Below are positions 1 through 8,367 of a stretch of DNA of 64,000 nucleotides, piece by piece. The translations under genes and the position numbers were made by a program. The notes below the pieces were generated by a model. The model saw only the letters and a list, made by a program, of their open reading frames with translations, did no database searches and was not told where the DNA came from. Source of the stretch: RGIG8497 sp045593265 (lineage in GTDB: Bacteria; Bacillota; Clostridia; RGIG6154); assembly GCA_045593265.1 (NCBI GenBank), contig JAZNWH010000054.1, forward strand, positions 1 through 64,000, written 5' to 3'. The stretch's first letter is position 1; every line of letters begins with the position of its first letter.

Positions 1-116
1 CTTTAGGTTCGAAGAATTTTAGGAACTGTGTTTTTGCGTTAATGTGAGGCAAAAACGCAGTAAATGCTGACGCATTTGCGAGTATTTTAACAATGCAGTA
101 GCGTAAAAACACGTTC

Positions 117-150
117 CCAAAACGGGTTCGGATATTAACGCAACTGCTTA
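117..150 (+). repeat. Dispersed repeat, copy 1 (34 bp)
   Basis: These 34 bases match 58869-58902 with two mismatches. In the second location the sequence forms the loop and right arm of a perfect 18-bp palindrome. Here only one arm survives, so this copy looks partial. Confidence 0.75.
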
Positions 151-216
151 CCCGAATGCGTATGTTTATACGCAGAGAGGTGAAGTTTCTTCGTAGCAAA
201 AAGGCTTACAAAATAG

Positions 217-243
217 AAAAAATATCGCTAAACGATATTTTTC
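217..243 (-). terminator. Intrinsic terminator after the nucleoside transporter operon
   Basis: On the minus strand a 10-bp AT-rich stem (arms about 217-227 and 233-243, loop CTAAA) is followed by a T-rich run. It lies about 95 bases after the last permease gene. Confidence 0.6.
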
Positions 244-336
244 CATTAGTAATAATAAAAATGCAAGATTTAAAATTTTTAAAGGACTATTTGCTATAAC
301 TCAGCCTTTTTGCGGTTCTGAACTTTTTTTACATTC

Positions 337-1323
337 CTACCGTTCCTCACGGAAATATGGAAGTCCCAGTGCCGCAGGCGGCTGATTTTCCTTTTTATCA
401 CGGATACTTGTGATAACAAGAACGAGTATTGTAACTACATAAGGAAGCATTTCAAAAAGCTTTTTTGTACTTACGGTTATATTTGGAATATATGTGGGAA
501 CAACATACAGGAATCCGAAAAGGATTGAACCTAAAATACTTACACTCGGTTTCCACATTGCAAATATAACAAGGGCAATCGAAAGCCATCCTCTGTCGCC
601 GAAACCGTTGTTTGACCAGACACCGTTTGCGTAGTCCATAACATAGTAAAGACCTCCGAGACCTGCAATAGCACTTCCGATACAGGTTGAAAGGTATTTG
701 TATTTAGTTACATTGATGCCTGCAGCATCTGCAGTATCAGGGCTCTCTCCTACAGAACGCAAATGGAGACCTGTTCTTGTTTTCTTTAAAATGTGAGAAC
801 AAATTAAAGCAACAATAATTGAAACATATACTAAAAAACCATAAGAAAGGAATATGTCCCCAAACCATCCCAGCTTATCTGCAAAAGGAAGCTGAGTTTT
901 GAAAATTTTACTTGTGGTACTCAGGGAAATTGAGGGAATATCGCTGTTTGTAAGCTTAATTAAAGACCCTCCGAAGAAATTTCCGATACCTATACCGAAA
1001 GTGGTAAGGGCAAGACCTGTTACATTCTGATTTGCACGCAAAGTAACAGTTAAGAAGCAGTAAATAAGCCCCATCAGACCTGCACCTAAAAGACAGCAGA
1101 CAAAAGGTATAATAACTGCAAGAAAGGGATTAATTGCATCGGGTGAAGACAAGGAAAGCTCGTAAAGAAAAGAGCCTGCTACACCACTTATAGCACCAAC
1201 ATACATAATTCCCGGAATACCTAAATTAAGATGTCCTGATTTTTCTGTTAAAATTTCACCTGTTGAACCGAAAAGAAGGGGTGTACCCTGCATAACTGCA
1301 CGCTGAATTATTGTAGCTATCAT
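337..1323 (-). CDS. nupQ: Nucleoside ABC transporter permease (NupQ/YufQ type)
   Basis: This 328-residue polytopic membrane protein belongs to the branched-chain/ribose permease superfamily, in the subgroup serving BMP-type nucleoside importers. The N-terminus carries the family's conserved 'LTEKSGHLNLG' segment, and hydrophobic helices fill the rest. It should form a heterodimeric channel with the preceding permease, powered by the two-domain ATPase. Its ATG overlaps the stop of the upstream permease by four bases (ATGA), which points to translational coupling. A terminator follows about 95 bases downstream. The exact substrate (guanosine, other nucleosides or a lipoprotein-delivered purine) cannot be read from sequence. 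The family call is firm; the symbol follows the Bacillus nupNOPQ system. Confidence 0.85.
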   Translation of the reverse strand: MIATIIQRAVMQGTPLLFGSTGEILTEKSGHLNLGIPGIMYVGAISGVAGSFLYELSLSSPDAINPFLAVIIPFVCCLLGAGLMGLIYCFLTVTLRANQNVTGLALTTFGIGIGNFFGGSLIKLTNSDIPSISLSTTSKIFKTQLPFADKLGWFGDIFLSYGFLVYVSIIVALICSHILKKTRTGLHLRSVGESPDTADAAGINVTKYKYLSTCIGSAIAGLGGLYYVMDYANGVWSNNGFGDRGWLSIALVIFAMWKPSVSILGSILFGFLYVVPTYIPNITVSTKKLFEMLPYVVTILVLVITSIRDKKENQPPAALGLPYFREER

Positions 1324-2432
1324 TTTGACACCGCTCCTTTCTTTGAGTTAAATTTAACTGTATAGTTAATAAAGAATTCCGAACCTATAATAAAGAAAAT
1401 TATGATACCCGTGATAATATCCGAAAAAGAGGAATTAAGACGGTAAACCTCAGAAATTTTTGATGCACCTTTTTCAAGGAATACAATAAGAAGCGAGGTT
1501 AAAATCATAAATATAGGGTTAAACTTGGCAAGCCAGGAAACCATAATTGCAGTAAAACCACGTCCACCCGAAGTGTCGCTTTTTAATGAGTGGTCGGTAC
1601 CTGCAACGAGTAAAAAGCCTGCAATACCACAAACTGCACCTGAAATAGCCATAGTTCTGAGTATTACCTTTTTAACATTGATACCAATGTATCGGGCTGT
1701 GTTTTCGCTTTCACCTACAACGGAAATTTCGTAGCCCTGTTTACTGTACTTAAGGTATATAAACATTATAACCGTAATTATAACAACAATTAAAATATTT
1801 ATAAAGTATTTCTGTCCGAAAAGAGTAGGAAGTTGACCAAACTCTAACGTTCTCGGTGTACCTGAACCCTTAGGAACAGACCATTCAAGGGTAAAGTATG
1901 CAACTATCTGAATGGCTATATAGTTCATCATAAGAGTAAAGAGAGTTTCATTGGAGTTGAAGTTTGCTTTAAAGAAAGCAGGAACGAGTCCCCACAGAGC
2001 ACCTGCTAAAATACTTGTTATAAGCATTACAAGTATAAGGAGCGGTGTAGGAAGCTTATCACCAATAAAAATCATACAGGTTGCAGTAGCAAGACCACCT
2101 ATTAAAATCTGTCCCTCAGCACCTATGTTCCAGAATTTCATTTTAAACGCAGGAGTTACTGCCAGGGAAACGCAAAGCAGAATGGCTGTATTTTGTAAAA
2201 GATTCCAAACAAGACGAGGAGTTCCCACTGCACCCTCTATCATAGTAAGGTACATCTTTACAGGGTTAAGCTTTGTTAAAGCCACAGTAATTATACCACA
2301 TACAATAAGAGCAAAAACAACGGAAATAATTCTTATAAGCCATGCTTTCCACCATACAATGGAATCACGTTTTGCTATATGGCATGGAGGCTGACAGAAA
2401 AGCTGAGTCATTTTATCATTAATTTTCTTCAT
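1320..2432 (-). CDS. nupP: Nucleoside ABC transporter permease (NupP/YufP type)
   Basis: This is the longer permease (about 370 residues) of the BMP-type nucleoside importer. It has a cytoplasmic N-terminus of about 30 residues and then roughly ten hydrophobic helices, with the 'FWNIGAEGQ' motif typical of this permease family. I place the start at the ATG at 2432, two codons inside a longer frame that begins with TTG, because GGAGG lies eight bases upstream of the ATG. The gene starts inside the end of the ATPase gene (14-base overlap) and ends inside the start of the next permease, so the three are translationally coupled. Confidence 0.85.
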   Translation of the reverse strand: MKKINDKMTQLFCQPPCHIAKRDSIVWWKAWLIRIISVVFALIVCGIITVALTKLNPVKMYLTMIEGAVGTPRLVWNLLQNTAILLCVSLAVTPAFKMKFWNIGAEGQILIGGLATATCMIFIGDKLPTPLLILVMLITSILAGALWGLVPAFFKANFNSNETLFTLMMNYIAIQIVAYFTLEWSVPKGSGTPRTLEFGQLPTLFGQKYFINILIVVIITVIMFIYLKYSKQGYEISVVGESENTARYIGINVKKVILRTMAISGAVCGIAGFLLVAGTDHSLKSDTSGGRGFTAIMVSWLAKFNPIFMILTSLLIVFLEKGASKISEVYRLNSSFSDIITGIIIFFIIGSEFFINYTVKFNSKKGAVSK

Positions 2433-3987
2433 TTTCAACGCCTCCGTTTTGAGTATTTTCTTCAGTATGTGAGGATTTGGTCATCAAAAGACCGATTTCC
2501 TCTTTGGTTGCAGTTCTTGCATCAACAATATCAGCAATTTTTCCTCCTCCTATTACTGCTATTCTGTCGCAAAGCTCTAACAATACGTCTAAATCTTCGC
2601 CTACAAAGATAACTGCAACGCCCTTTTGCTTTTGTTCATTTAAAAGATTGTAAATAGTGTAGGATGAGTTTATATCAAGCCCTCTTACGGGATATGCCGC
2701 CATTAAAACGGTAGGAGAAGAAGAAATTTCACGTCCTACTAAAACCTTTTGTACATTACCTCCTGAAAGTCGTCTTACAGGGGTGTTAGGTGATGGAGTA
2801 ACAACCTCAAGTCGGCGTATTATCTCATCGGCAAGGTTCTTTGGTCCTTTTCTCTGCAGAAAGGCTGATTTACCCTTACGATAGCTTCGGAGCATCATAT
2901 TATCCACAATGTCCATATTTCCAACAAGACCCATTCCAAGTCTGTCTTCGGGCACAAAGGCAAGACGTACACCCATCTGACGTATCTGCAAAGGAGTTTT
3001 GTCTCTTAAATTTTCATCTTCATTGGTTTTAGGATTGTGGTAAATGATATTTCCCTCACTAAGGTGTGAAAGACCGGCAATGGCTTCCAAAAGCTCTCTT
3101 TGACCACTGCCTGCAATACCTGCAATACCTAAAATTTCACCGCTTCGTGCAGTAAAGCTTACATTATCAAGAACTTTTATACCATCACGGTTTACACAGC
3201 TTATGTTATTAACATCAAGTCTGTCAACACAGTTTTCGGGTTCGCTTCTGTCAATGTTAAGAGAAATTTTCTTACCTACCATCATTTCGGTAAGAATTGC
3301 TTCGTTTGCATTCTTTGTTTCTATTGTTCCTACATATTCGCCTTTTCTTAAAACAGCTACCGAATCCGAGAGAGAAAGAACTTCATTTAATTTATGAGTA
3401 ATTATGATGATGGCTTTACCGTCATCACGCATCTTTCTTAAGATTTTAAAGAGAGTTTTTGTTTCCTGAGGAGTTAAAACAGCAGTAGGCTCGTCAAGAA
3501 TCAAAATATCTGCACCTCTGTAAAGAACCTTAATAATTTCAACAGTTTGTTTTTCGGAAACAGACATCTCATATATTTTTTTATATGGGTTAAGTTCAAA
3601 TCCATATAGAGCAGAAATTTTTTCTATTTCTTTAATATATTCAGACATTTTGAATTTCTTTTCATCTTTAAGACCCAAAACGATATTTTCTGCAGCGCTG
3701 AACACATTAACAAGCTTAAAGTGTTGATGAATCATACCGATTTTATAATCAAATGCGTCTTTTGGTGAACTGATGGTAACTTTTTCACCATCAATAAACA
3801 TTTCGCCGCTGTCGGGGTAATATATTCCTGAAACCATATTCATAAGAGTGGTTTTACCGCTTCCGTTCTCACCTAATACGGACAAAATTTCCCCTCTTCT
3901 AACCTGCAGCGAAACATTGTTGTTTGCAACAACACTGCCAAAGGTTTTGGTAATGTTTTTTAATTCCAAAGCTACAGAATTATTCAT
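2419..3987 (-). CDS. nupO: Nucleoside ABC transporter two-domain ATP-binding protein (NupO/YufO type)
   Basis: The protein (522 residues) has two fused ABC ATPase domains, as in the monosaccharide/nucleoside importer class. The first domain has Walker A GENGSGKT at about residues 39-46 and a degenerate signature (MSVSEKQ). The second has a degenerate Walker A (GIAGSGQRE, with no lysine) and a good LSGGN signature. Such unequal halves are normal for this family. A strong site, AAGGAGG, lies before the ATG. The gene follows the BMP lipoprotein after a 123-base gap containing a terminator-like hairpin, so it may be expressed less than the lipoprotein. Confidence 0.9.
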   Translation of the reverse strand: MNNSVALELKNITKTFGSVVANNNVSLQVRRGEILSVLGENGSGKTTLMNMVSGIYYPDSGEMFIDGEKVTISSPKDAFDYKIGMIHQHFKLVNVFSAAENIVLGLKDEKKFKMSEYIKEIEKISALYGFELNPYKKIYEMSVSEKQTVEIIKVLYRGADILILDEPTAVLTPQETKTLFKILRKMRDDGKAIIIITHKLNEVLSLSDSVAVLRKGEYVGTIETKNANEAILTEMMVGKKISLNIDRSEPENCVDRLDVNNISCVNRDGIKVLDNVSFTARSGEILGIAGIAGSGQRELLEAIAGLSHLSEGNIIYHNPKTNEDENLRDKTPLQIRQMGVRLAFVPEDRLGMGLVGNMDIVDNMMLRSYRKGKSAFLQRKGPKNLADEIIRRLEVVTPSPNTPVRRLSGGNVQKVLVGREISSSPTVLMAAYPVRGLDINSSYTIYNLLNEQKQKGVAVIFVGEDLDVLLELCDRIAVIGGGKIADIVDARTATKEEIGLLMTKSSHTEENTQNGGVENEEN

Positions 3988-4080
3988 TTTCTGCCTCCTT
4001 AAAAATTTTGCGAATTCCTTTATTTTTAAATAAGCCTGTATAAATACGTTTATTTACACCTGTTTATTAAAAAACAAAGA

Positions 4081-4104
4081 GGGGCAGAGAATTTTCTCTG
4101 CCCC
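4081..4104 (-). terminator. Attenuating hairpin between lipoprotein and ATPase genes
   Basis: A perfect 10-bp GC-rich stem (4081-4090 with 4095-4104, four-base loop) sits just after the BMP lipoprotein stop and is followed on the minus strand by a T-rich stretch. In an operon this arrangement usually sets the binding-protein level above the membrane components or stabilises the upstream mRNA. Confidence 0.65.
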
Positions 4105-4110
4105 ATAGTA

Positions 4111-5313
4111 TTAAAACATGCTATTAAGTAATGTAATACCATCAATCTGAAGATCGAAGTATGGAGCTGAACGCTTTTCTGATTCGTGGAAGTAACCGTC
4201 TGCAATTACTTCTGTATCCTTTTCGTAGTTAGCATCTGTATCTACGTCTGCAAGGTATGAATCAAGCTTCTTGCCTTCAACTGTAAAGTTGTTTGTATCG
4301 AATACATGGATTTCGCCTGCAATTAATTTTGCTTTAGCAGCATCAATAGCTTCTTTTGTACCTGCAGCAGCAACCTTTTCGTTAACATCTGTAAGAGCTA
4401 CAGAACCTGCTTCGAAGCCTTCGCACCAGTCAAGAGCGATTTCTGTACCATCCTGAACTGCGTTGATGATGTATTTAAAGTATGGAGACCAGTCAATTCT
4501 TGAAGAAACGATGAATGTGTTAGGACAAGCATCAACTGTGCTTCCGTTGTAAGAAACGTTTGGAACACCTGCGTTTTCACAAGCTGTAGGAGCACCCATT
4601 GAGTCAGCGTGCTGGCTGATTAATACGCAATTGTTTGAAAGGAGCTTTGTTGCAGCTTCTTTTTCCAAAGCTTCGTCATACCATGAACCTGTGAACTGTA
4701 CTTCCATTGTAACTGAAGGACATACAGATTTTGCACCTAAATAGAAAGATGTGTAACCTGAAATAACTTCAGCATATGTGTAAGCACCTACATAACCCAT
4801 TTTAGCCTGGTCAGCAGTAATTTCGCCCTTTTCAATCATTTCGTTAAGCTTCATACCTGCAGCAATACCTGCAAGATATCTTCCTTCGTAAATTGAAGCG
4901 AATGCATTGTGGAAGTTAGGAAGATTTTCTGTGTGAGCAGTTGTACCTGTAGCATGGCAGAACTGAACATCAGGGAATTCCTTAGCAGCCTTTAAAATAT
5001 AAGGTTCGTGGCCAAAGCTGTTTGCGAAAACTATGTCGCAACCCTGGTCAGCAAGGTCTGCTGCTGCTTCATAACATTCATTGCCTTCAGGAATATTTGT
5101 TTTGAAAATAACCTGATCAGCACTGAGACCGAGCTCTTCTGTTGCAGCATTAGCAGCATCGAGGAAGTTCTTGTCGTAGGTTGAGTTTTCATCGTGTAAG
5201 AAGATGAAACCGATTTTGAAATCTGCGTTTTCTTCACCACCGCAAGCTGTAAGCATAGAAACTATACCTAAAACCATTACGATAGCGAGAATTAATGAAA
5301 ATATCTTTTTCAT
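4111..5313 (-). CDS. BMP-family nucleoside-binding lipoprotein
   Basis: This 400-residue substrate-binding lipoprotein has a type II signal peptide (MKK, hydrophobic core, lipobox LTAC with Cys24 as the lipidated residue), then acidic GGEE and the BMP/Med fold of periplasmic-binding-protein type I. It should be anchored outside the membrane and hand purine nucleosides to the downstream permease complex. A site AGGAGGG lies seven bases before the ATG. It follows xpt by 59 bases on the same strand, which ties uptake to purine salvage. The family assignment is strong; nucleoside specificity is inferred from the xpt neighbour and the NupO/P/Q partners. Confidence 0.88.
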   Translation of the reverse strand: MKKIFSLILAIVMVLGIVSMLTACGGEENADFKIGFIFLHDENSTYDKNFLDAANAATEELGLSADQVIFKTNIPEGNECYEAAADLADQGCDIVFANSFGHEPYILKAAKEFPDVQFCHATGTTAHTENLPNFHNAFASIYEGRYLAGIAAGMKLNEMIEKGEITADQAKMGYVGAYTYAEVISGYTSFYLGAKSVCPSVTMEVQFTGSWYDEALEKEAATKLLSNNCVLISQHADSMGAPTACENAGVPNVSYNGSTVDACPNTFIVSSRIDWSPYFKYIINAVQDGTEIALDWCEGFEAGSVALTDVNEKVAAAGTKEAIDAAKAKLIAGEIHVFDTNNFTVEGKKLDSYLADVDTDANYEKDTEVIADGYFHESEKRSAPYFDLQIDGITLLNSMF

Positions 5314-5372
5314 TTTTTACCCTCCTGCCTTTCGGCTAAAATAATTTATGTAAAAAAATTACATACAAATTA

Positions 5373-5945
5373 TTATCTTCTGAATGTAACAGAAGAATTA
5401 TCCATTGAATCAACGAGAGCTAAAGCTTCAACTCTTATCCCCATTTCTCTCAGGGAATCTCCGCCTCTCTGGAAGCCTTTTTCAATGGCAACCGCAACGC
5501 CTGCTGTCTCGGCACCTGCTGATTTAATCATTTTAATAAGACCTTTAACTGCGTTACCGATAGCAAGAAAATCGTCAACTATAAGTACCTTGTCTCCTTT
5601 TTCAAGGAAGTGCTTGTCCACAACTGCAGTATATGTATTTGAATGAGTAAATGATTCGATTTCTACGGAGTAAACATCATCGGGCAAATTTTTTGACTTG
5701 TTCTTTTTTGCGAAAACTACAGGCAGATTCATTTTATCTGCAGCAGCAAACGCAATGGGAATACCTGATGTTTCGATAGTAAGGATTTTGGTAACACCGC
5801 AATTTTGAAACAGTCTTGCAATTTCTGATCCCATTTCCTTTATAAAAGGGACATCGAGACGGTGATTTAAAAATCCGTTTACCTTCAGGACATTTCCCGG
5901 AAGAATTTCTCCTTCAGAAAGTATTTTATCTTCTAATGCTTTCAC
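5373..5945 (-). CDS. xpt: Xanthine phosphoribosyltransferase
   Basis: The enzyme converts xanthine and PRPP to XMP in purine salvage. The PRPP-binding loop is seen as KVLIVDDFLAIG (about residues 105-117), and the N-terminal 'LKVNGFLNH' is typical of Xpt. The open frame runs to an ATG at 5960, but I prefer the GTG at 5945: GAGGA lies eight bases upstream of it, and the resulting start (MKALEDKIL...) and ~190-residue length match the Bacillus enzyme. It is the first gene of the purine uptake operon. A consensus sigma-A promoter lies immediately upstream, leaving no room for the purine riboswitch often found before xpt. Confidence 0.9.
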   Translation of the reverse strand: MKALEDKILSEGEILPGNVLKVNGFLNHRLDVPFIKEMGSEIARLFQNCGVTKILTIETSGIPIAFAAADKMNLPVVFAKKNKSKNLPDDVYSVEIESFTHSNTYTAVVDKHFLEKGDKVLIVDDFLAIGNAVKGLIKMIKSAGAETAGVAVAIEKGFQRGGDSLREMGIRVEALALVDSMDNSSVTFRR

Positions 5946-5992
5946 AAACAGTATCCTCATTTCTGTTGGAATATATACCTATTAATAATAAA

Positions 5993-6021
5993 ATGATAGC
6001 ACAACTACCAAACATTGTCAA
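5993..6021 (-). promoter_or_regulatory. Sigma-A promoter of the xpt-nucleoside transporter operon
   Basis: Minus strand: TTGACA (6021-6016), a 17-base spacer and TATCAT (5998-5993). The start point would fall near 5986, giving a leader of about 40 bases before the GTG of xpt. Confidence 0.75.
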
Positions 6022-6024
6022 TAC

Positions 6025-6051
6025 AAAAAAAGACAGCATAGCTGTCTTTTT
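6025..6051. terminator. Bidirectional terminator between tspO and xpt
   Basis: A 10-bp stem (AAAAGACAGC with GCTGTCTTTT, loop ATA) is flanked by A- and T-runs. It ends tspO transcription on the minus strand just upstream of the xpt promoter. Confidence 0.7.
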
Positions 6052-6061
6052 GACAATATTT

Positions 6062-6535
6062 TCAGTTAAGAATAGCAACTGCTGCGTTAAGATAAGCGGC
6101 AAATAACAGCCACAGAATGTACGGTATCTGTAAAAAAGCTGCCCATTTGGATGTAACCGAAAAGATAAGAGTCATCACAATTACTGTTACAAGGAGCAGA
6201 AGAAGCCAGATAAATGCAAACCAGTATAAGTTGAAAACGAAGAACCATACGGGCCATAAAAAGTTAATGCACAGATTAAGTATATAAAATGCAGTTGAGA
6301 CAAATTTTGCATCCTGGGTTGCTTTGTTATTGGTGATTACGAGAGCGTAGCTTATTCCCATAAGAACAAAAAGGATGGTCCACACTATGGGGAAAACAAC
6401 AGGAGGAGGAGACAAAGGCGGTTTAATTGCAGTTGCGTTGTAAACTGCAGTCCCGTTTCTCGAAAGAAATCCTGAAAAGAAACCTACAGACAAACTGATA
6501 ACAATGGACAGTAGAAAAGTAAAAAACTTTTTCAT
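6062..6535 (-). CDS. tspO: TspO/MBR family membrane protein
   Basis: This tryptophan-rich sensory/benzodiazepine-receptor-like protein has five membrane helices and the family's 'KPPLSPPPVVFPIVWTILF' signature. TspO proteins bind porphyrins or related ligands. The open frame extends to 6727, but the first 64 codons look non-genuine; GGAG lies eight bases before the ATG at 6535, giving about 157 residues, the usual family length. The leader shares a 30-base segment (28 identical) with the leader of uxaB at 38418-38447. It is monocistronic, between two terminators. Confidence 0.85.
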   Translation of the reverse strand: MKKFFTFLLSIVISLSVGFFSGFLSRNGTAVYNATAIKPPLSPPPVVFPIVWTILFVLMGISYALVITNNKATQDAKFVSTAFYILNLCINFLWPVWFFVFNLYWFAFIWLLLLLVTVIVMTLIFSVTSKWAAFLQIPYILWLLFAAYLNAAVAILN

Positions 6536-6540
6536 AAAAA

Positions 6541-6570
6541 TCTCCATTCTGCCGTCATACGTCGGCACAA
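6541..6570 (-). repeat. Leader repeat shared by tspO and uxaB
   Basis: The 30 bases immediately before tspO match 38418-38447 before uxaB at 28 positions, on the same strand relative to the gene. The repeat includes the ribosome-binding site (ATGGAGAT). It equals one end of a longer intergenic repeat described at 38418-38605. Confidence 0.75.
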
Positions 6571-6666
6571 AAACATAATTTGCTGCATTATATGACTTTA
6601 AATTTCCCAACAATTCAAAAACTCTTTTAAACCAAAAAAATTTTACAAAAAAACGCAAAATATCTA

Positions 6667-6695
6667 TTGACAAATAAACCAAATAATGGTAAAAT
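6667..6695 (+). promoter_or_regulatory. Sigma-A promoter driving a short leader RNA
   Basis: TTGACA (6667-6672), 17-base spacer, TAAAAT (6690-6695). Transcription would start near 6702 and reach a terminator hairpin within about 80 bases. Confidence 0.7.
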
Positions 6696-6701
6696 GTCAT
6701 T

Positions 6702-6787
6702 GTCAGGGCAGGGATGTCTTGATACAACCTCCGGGTTGGAATATTTTGGTGTAGAAGAACCGCTTTCGGGCAGTTCTTCTTTTATTT
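6702..6787 (+). ncRNA. Short structured leader or small RNA upstream of the DUF421 gene
   Basis: From the promoter at 6667-6695 the transcript folds into a small hairpin (CAACC-TCCG-GGTTG, 6725-6738) and then a terminator hairpin (AGAAGAAC 6753-6760 with GTTCTTCT 6773-6780) followed by TTTATTT. The promoter-aptamer-terminator layout, 150 bases before a membrane protein gene, resembles a riboswitch or a free small RNA. I do not recognise a known class. Confidence 0.45.
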
Positions 6788-6938
6788 CATCATAATTTAA
6801 GAATTGTGAGTTTTGTCAGCTCTGCAACATGTATTCCTATTATATGATGCTGAGTTTTTTTTATTACCACGTAAACTTTCTTTTGAATTTTTTGCAGTTA
6901 TCTGTAAACAATAACTAAAAATCAAGTTAAAGGAAGTA

Positions 6939-7607
6939 ATGTTTTTGTACACACTATTAAAAACGGTAATATATTATTTTGTGGTTGTTTTTGTGTTCAG
7001 GTGTATGGGAAAAAGACAGATAGGCGAACTTCAGCCCTCGGAGCTTGTGCTTGCTATTATGATTTCCGACCTGGCAACAACTCCAATTCATAACCACGAA
7101 CTTCCTTTTTATGAGGGAATAATTCCTTTGTTTGTGCTGATGGCAATGGAATTTCTTCTTGCGTGGGGTTCACAAAAAAGTGTGGTTTTCCGACGTGTTG
7201 TAACAGGTAAACCCAGCATAGTTGTAAGAGATGGAAAAGTAGATATTAAAATGCTAAAAAAACTGCGTTTTAATATCGACGATTTGTTCGAGGTTCTTCG
7301 TTCGGCAGGATATATGTCGGTTGCTGATATAGAATACGGAATTTTAGAAACCAATGGTCAGTTAAGTGTAATTCCCAAAACAGAAAACACACCTCTTACA
7401 TTAAAAATTCTCACAGGAAAATATGAAAAGGCAACACTGCCGAGAAGTGTTATTAAAGACGGGAAAATTGATAAGGAAAACCTACGCCTTTTAGGACTTG
7501 ACGAAAACTGGCTTAAAAAGGAATTGGATAAAAGAAAAATAGGTTCTGCAAAAGATGTTTTTCTCTTTACCACCGATGGAAGCGAGAGCTTCGTGCAGAA
7601 AATTTAG
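6939..7607 (+). CDS. DUF421 (YetF-type) membrane protein
   Basis: This 222-residue protein has three N-terminal membrane helices and a soluble C-terminal half containing the DUF421 pattern (MGKRQIGELQPSELV..., GKPSIVVRDGK). Members have been linked to envelope and spore functions in Bacillus, but the biochemical role is unknown. It follows a promoter-terminator leader region and is followed after 47 bases by the response regulator gene on the same strand. A site AAAGGAAG lies just before the ATG. Family assignment is firm, function open. Confidence 0.85.
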   Translation: MFLYTLLKTVIYYFVVVFVFRCMGKRQIGELQPSELVLAIMISDLATTPIHNHELPFYEGIIPLFVLMAMEFLLAWGSQKSVVFRRVVTGKPSIVVRDGKVDIKMLKKLRFNIDDLFEVLRSAGYMSVADIEYGILETNGQLSVIPKTENTPLTLKILTGKYEKATLPRSVIKDGKIDKENLRLLGLDENWLKKELDKRKIGSAKDVFLFTTDGSESFVQKI

Positions 7608-7654
7608 TTGCAAAATCGGCATATTTGTGGTATACTGCACAATGAGGTGAATTT

Positions 7655-8353
7655 ATGAAAAAGATACTTGTTGTAGATGACGAGCAGTCTATAGTTGATA
7701 TACTCAAGTTCAATCTCGAAAAAAATGGTTTTCAGGTTGTTACCGCTTATGCCGGCGATACAGGGTATGAGGCGGCAATGCAGGAAAAGCCCGATTTGAT
7801 TTTGCTTGATGTTATGCTTCCTGAAATGGATGGCTTTGAGGTCTGCAAAAAAATACGTCAGACATCCTCTGTGCCTATTATAATGCTCACCGCAAGAACT
7901 GAAGAAATAGATAAGGTTTTGGGGCTTGAACTTGGTGCTGACGATTATATGACAAAGCCTTTTGGTGTAAGAGAGCTTGTCGCCCGTGTCAAGGCTAATT
8001 TAAGAAGAAGCGTTGCTGAAGAACAGCCTGCATCACAAGGTGATGAGAATGTTTTATCCTATGGCAACATAACCATTGATACAGAGCGTTATGAGGTAAA
8101 GAAAAATGCTTCTCCCGTTGAGCTTACTCTTCGTGAGTATGAGCTTCTTACCTATCTTGCAAAACAGCCTGAAAAGATTGTTTCAAGAGAAACTCTTCTT
8201 GAAAAGGTGTGGGGATATGAGTATTACGGAGATGTAAGAACTGTTGACGTTACGGTAAGCAGACTTCGTGAAAAAATTGAGGATAATCCGGCAGAACCGT
8301 CATATATTATGACCAAAAGAGGCTTCGGATATTATTTTAATCCTAAGAATTGA
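7655..8353 (+). CDS. OmpR/PhoB-family response regulator (WalR-like), orphan
   Basis: The protein (232 residues) has an N-terminal receiver domain with the acidic pair D8-D9, phospho-acceptor D52 (LLDVMLPEMDG) and the conserved K of 'TKPFGVREL' near residue 104, then a winged-helix DNA-binding domain (LTLREYELLTYL...RTVDVTVSRLREK). It closely resembles WalR/YycF of Firmicutes. No histidine kinase gene is beside it: the next gene, 14 bases on, is an acyl-CoA ligase. The kinase must be elsewhere or is unlinked. Site GAGGTG lies before the ATG. Confidence 0.87.
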   Translation: MKKILVVDDEQSIVDILKFNLEKNGFQVVTAYAGDTGYEAAMQEKPDLILLDVMLPEMDGFEVCKKIRQTSSVPIIMLTARTEEIDKVLGLELGADDYMTKPFGVRELVARVKANLRRSVAEEQPASQGDENVLSYGNITIDTERYEVKKNASPVELTLREYELLTYLAKQPEKIVSRETLLEKVWGYEYYGDVRTVDVTVSRLREKIEDNPAEPSYIMTKRGFGYYFNPKN

Positions 8354-8367
8354 AAGGAAATATAAAT

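Larger units (their letters stand above)
1..336. other. Intergenic region with inverted repeats, no gene
   Basis: No open frame with a ribosome-binding site is seen. The stretch holds an imperfect inverted repeat (22-38 with 101-117), a copy of a dispersed repeat (117-150), a terminator hairpin (217-243) and a long-range perfect 11-bp inverted repeat (196-206 with 303-313) that encloses the terminator. It lies downstream of the nucleoside transporter operon on the minus strand. Confidence 0.6.

Noticed and set aside
5946..6060. Guanine/xanthine riboswitch before xpt
   Set aside because: No aptamer-like three-way junction is present and the promoter is too close to the start codon.
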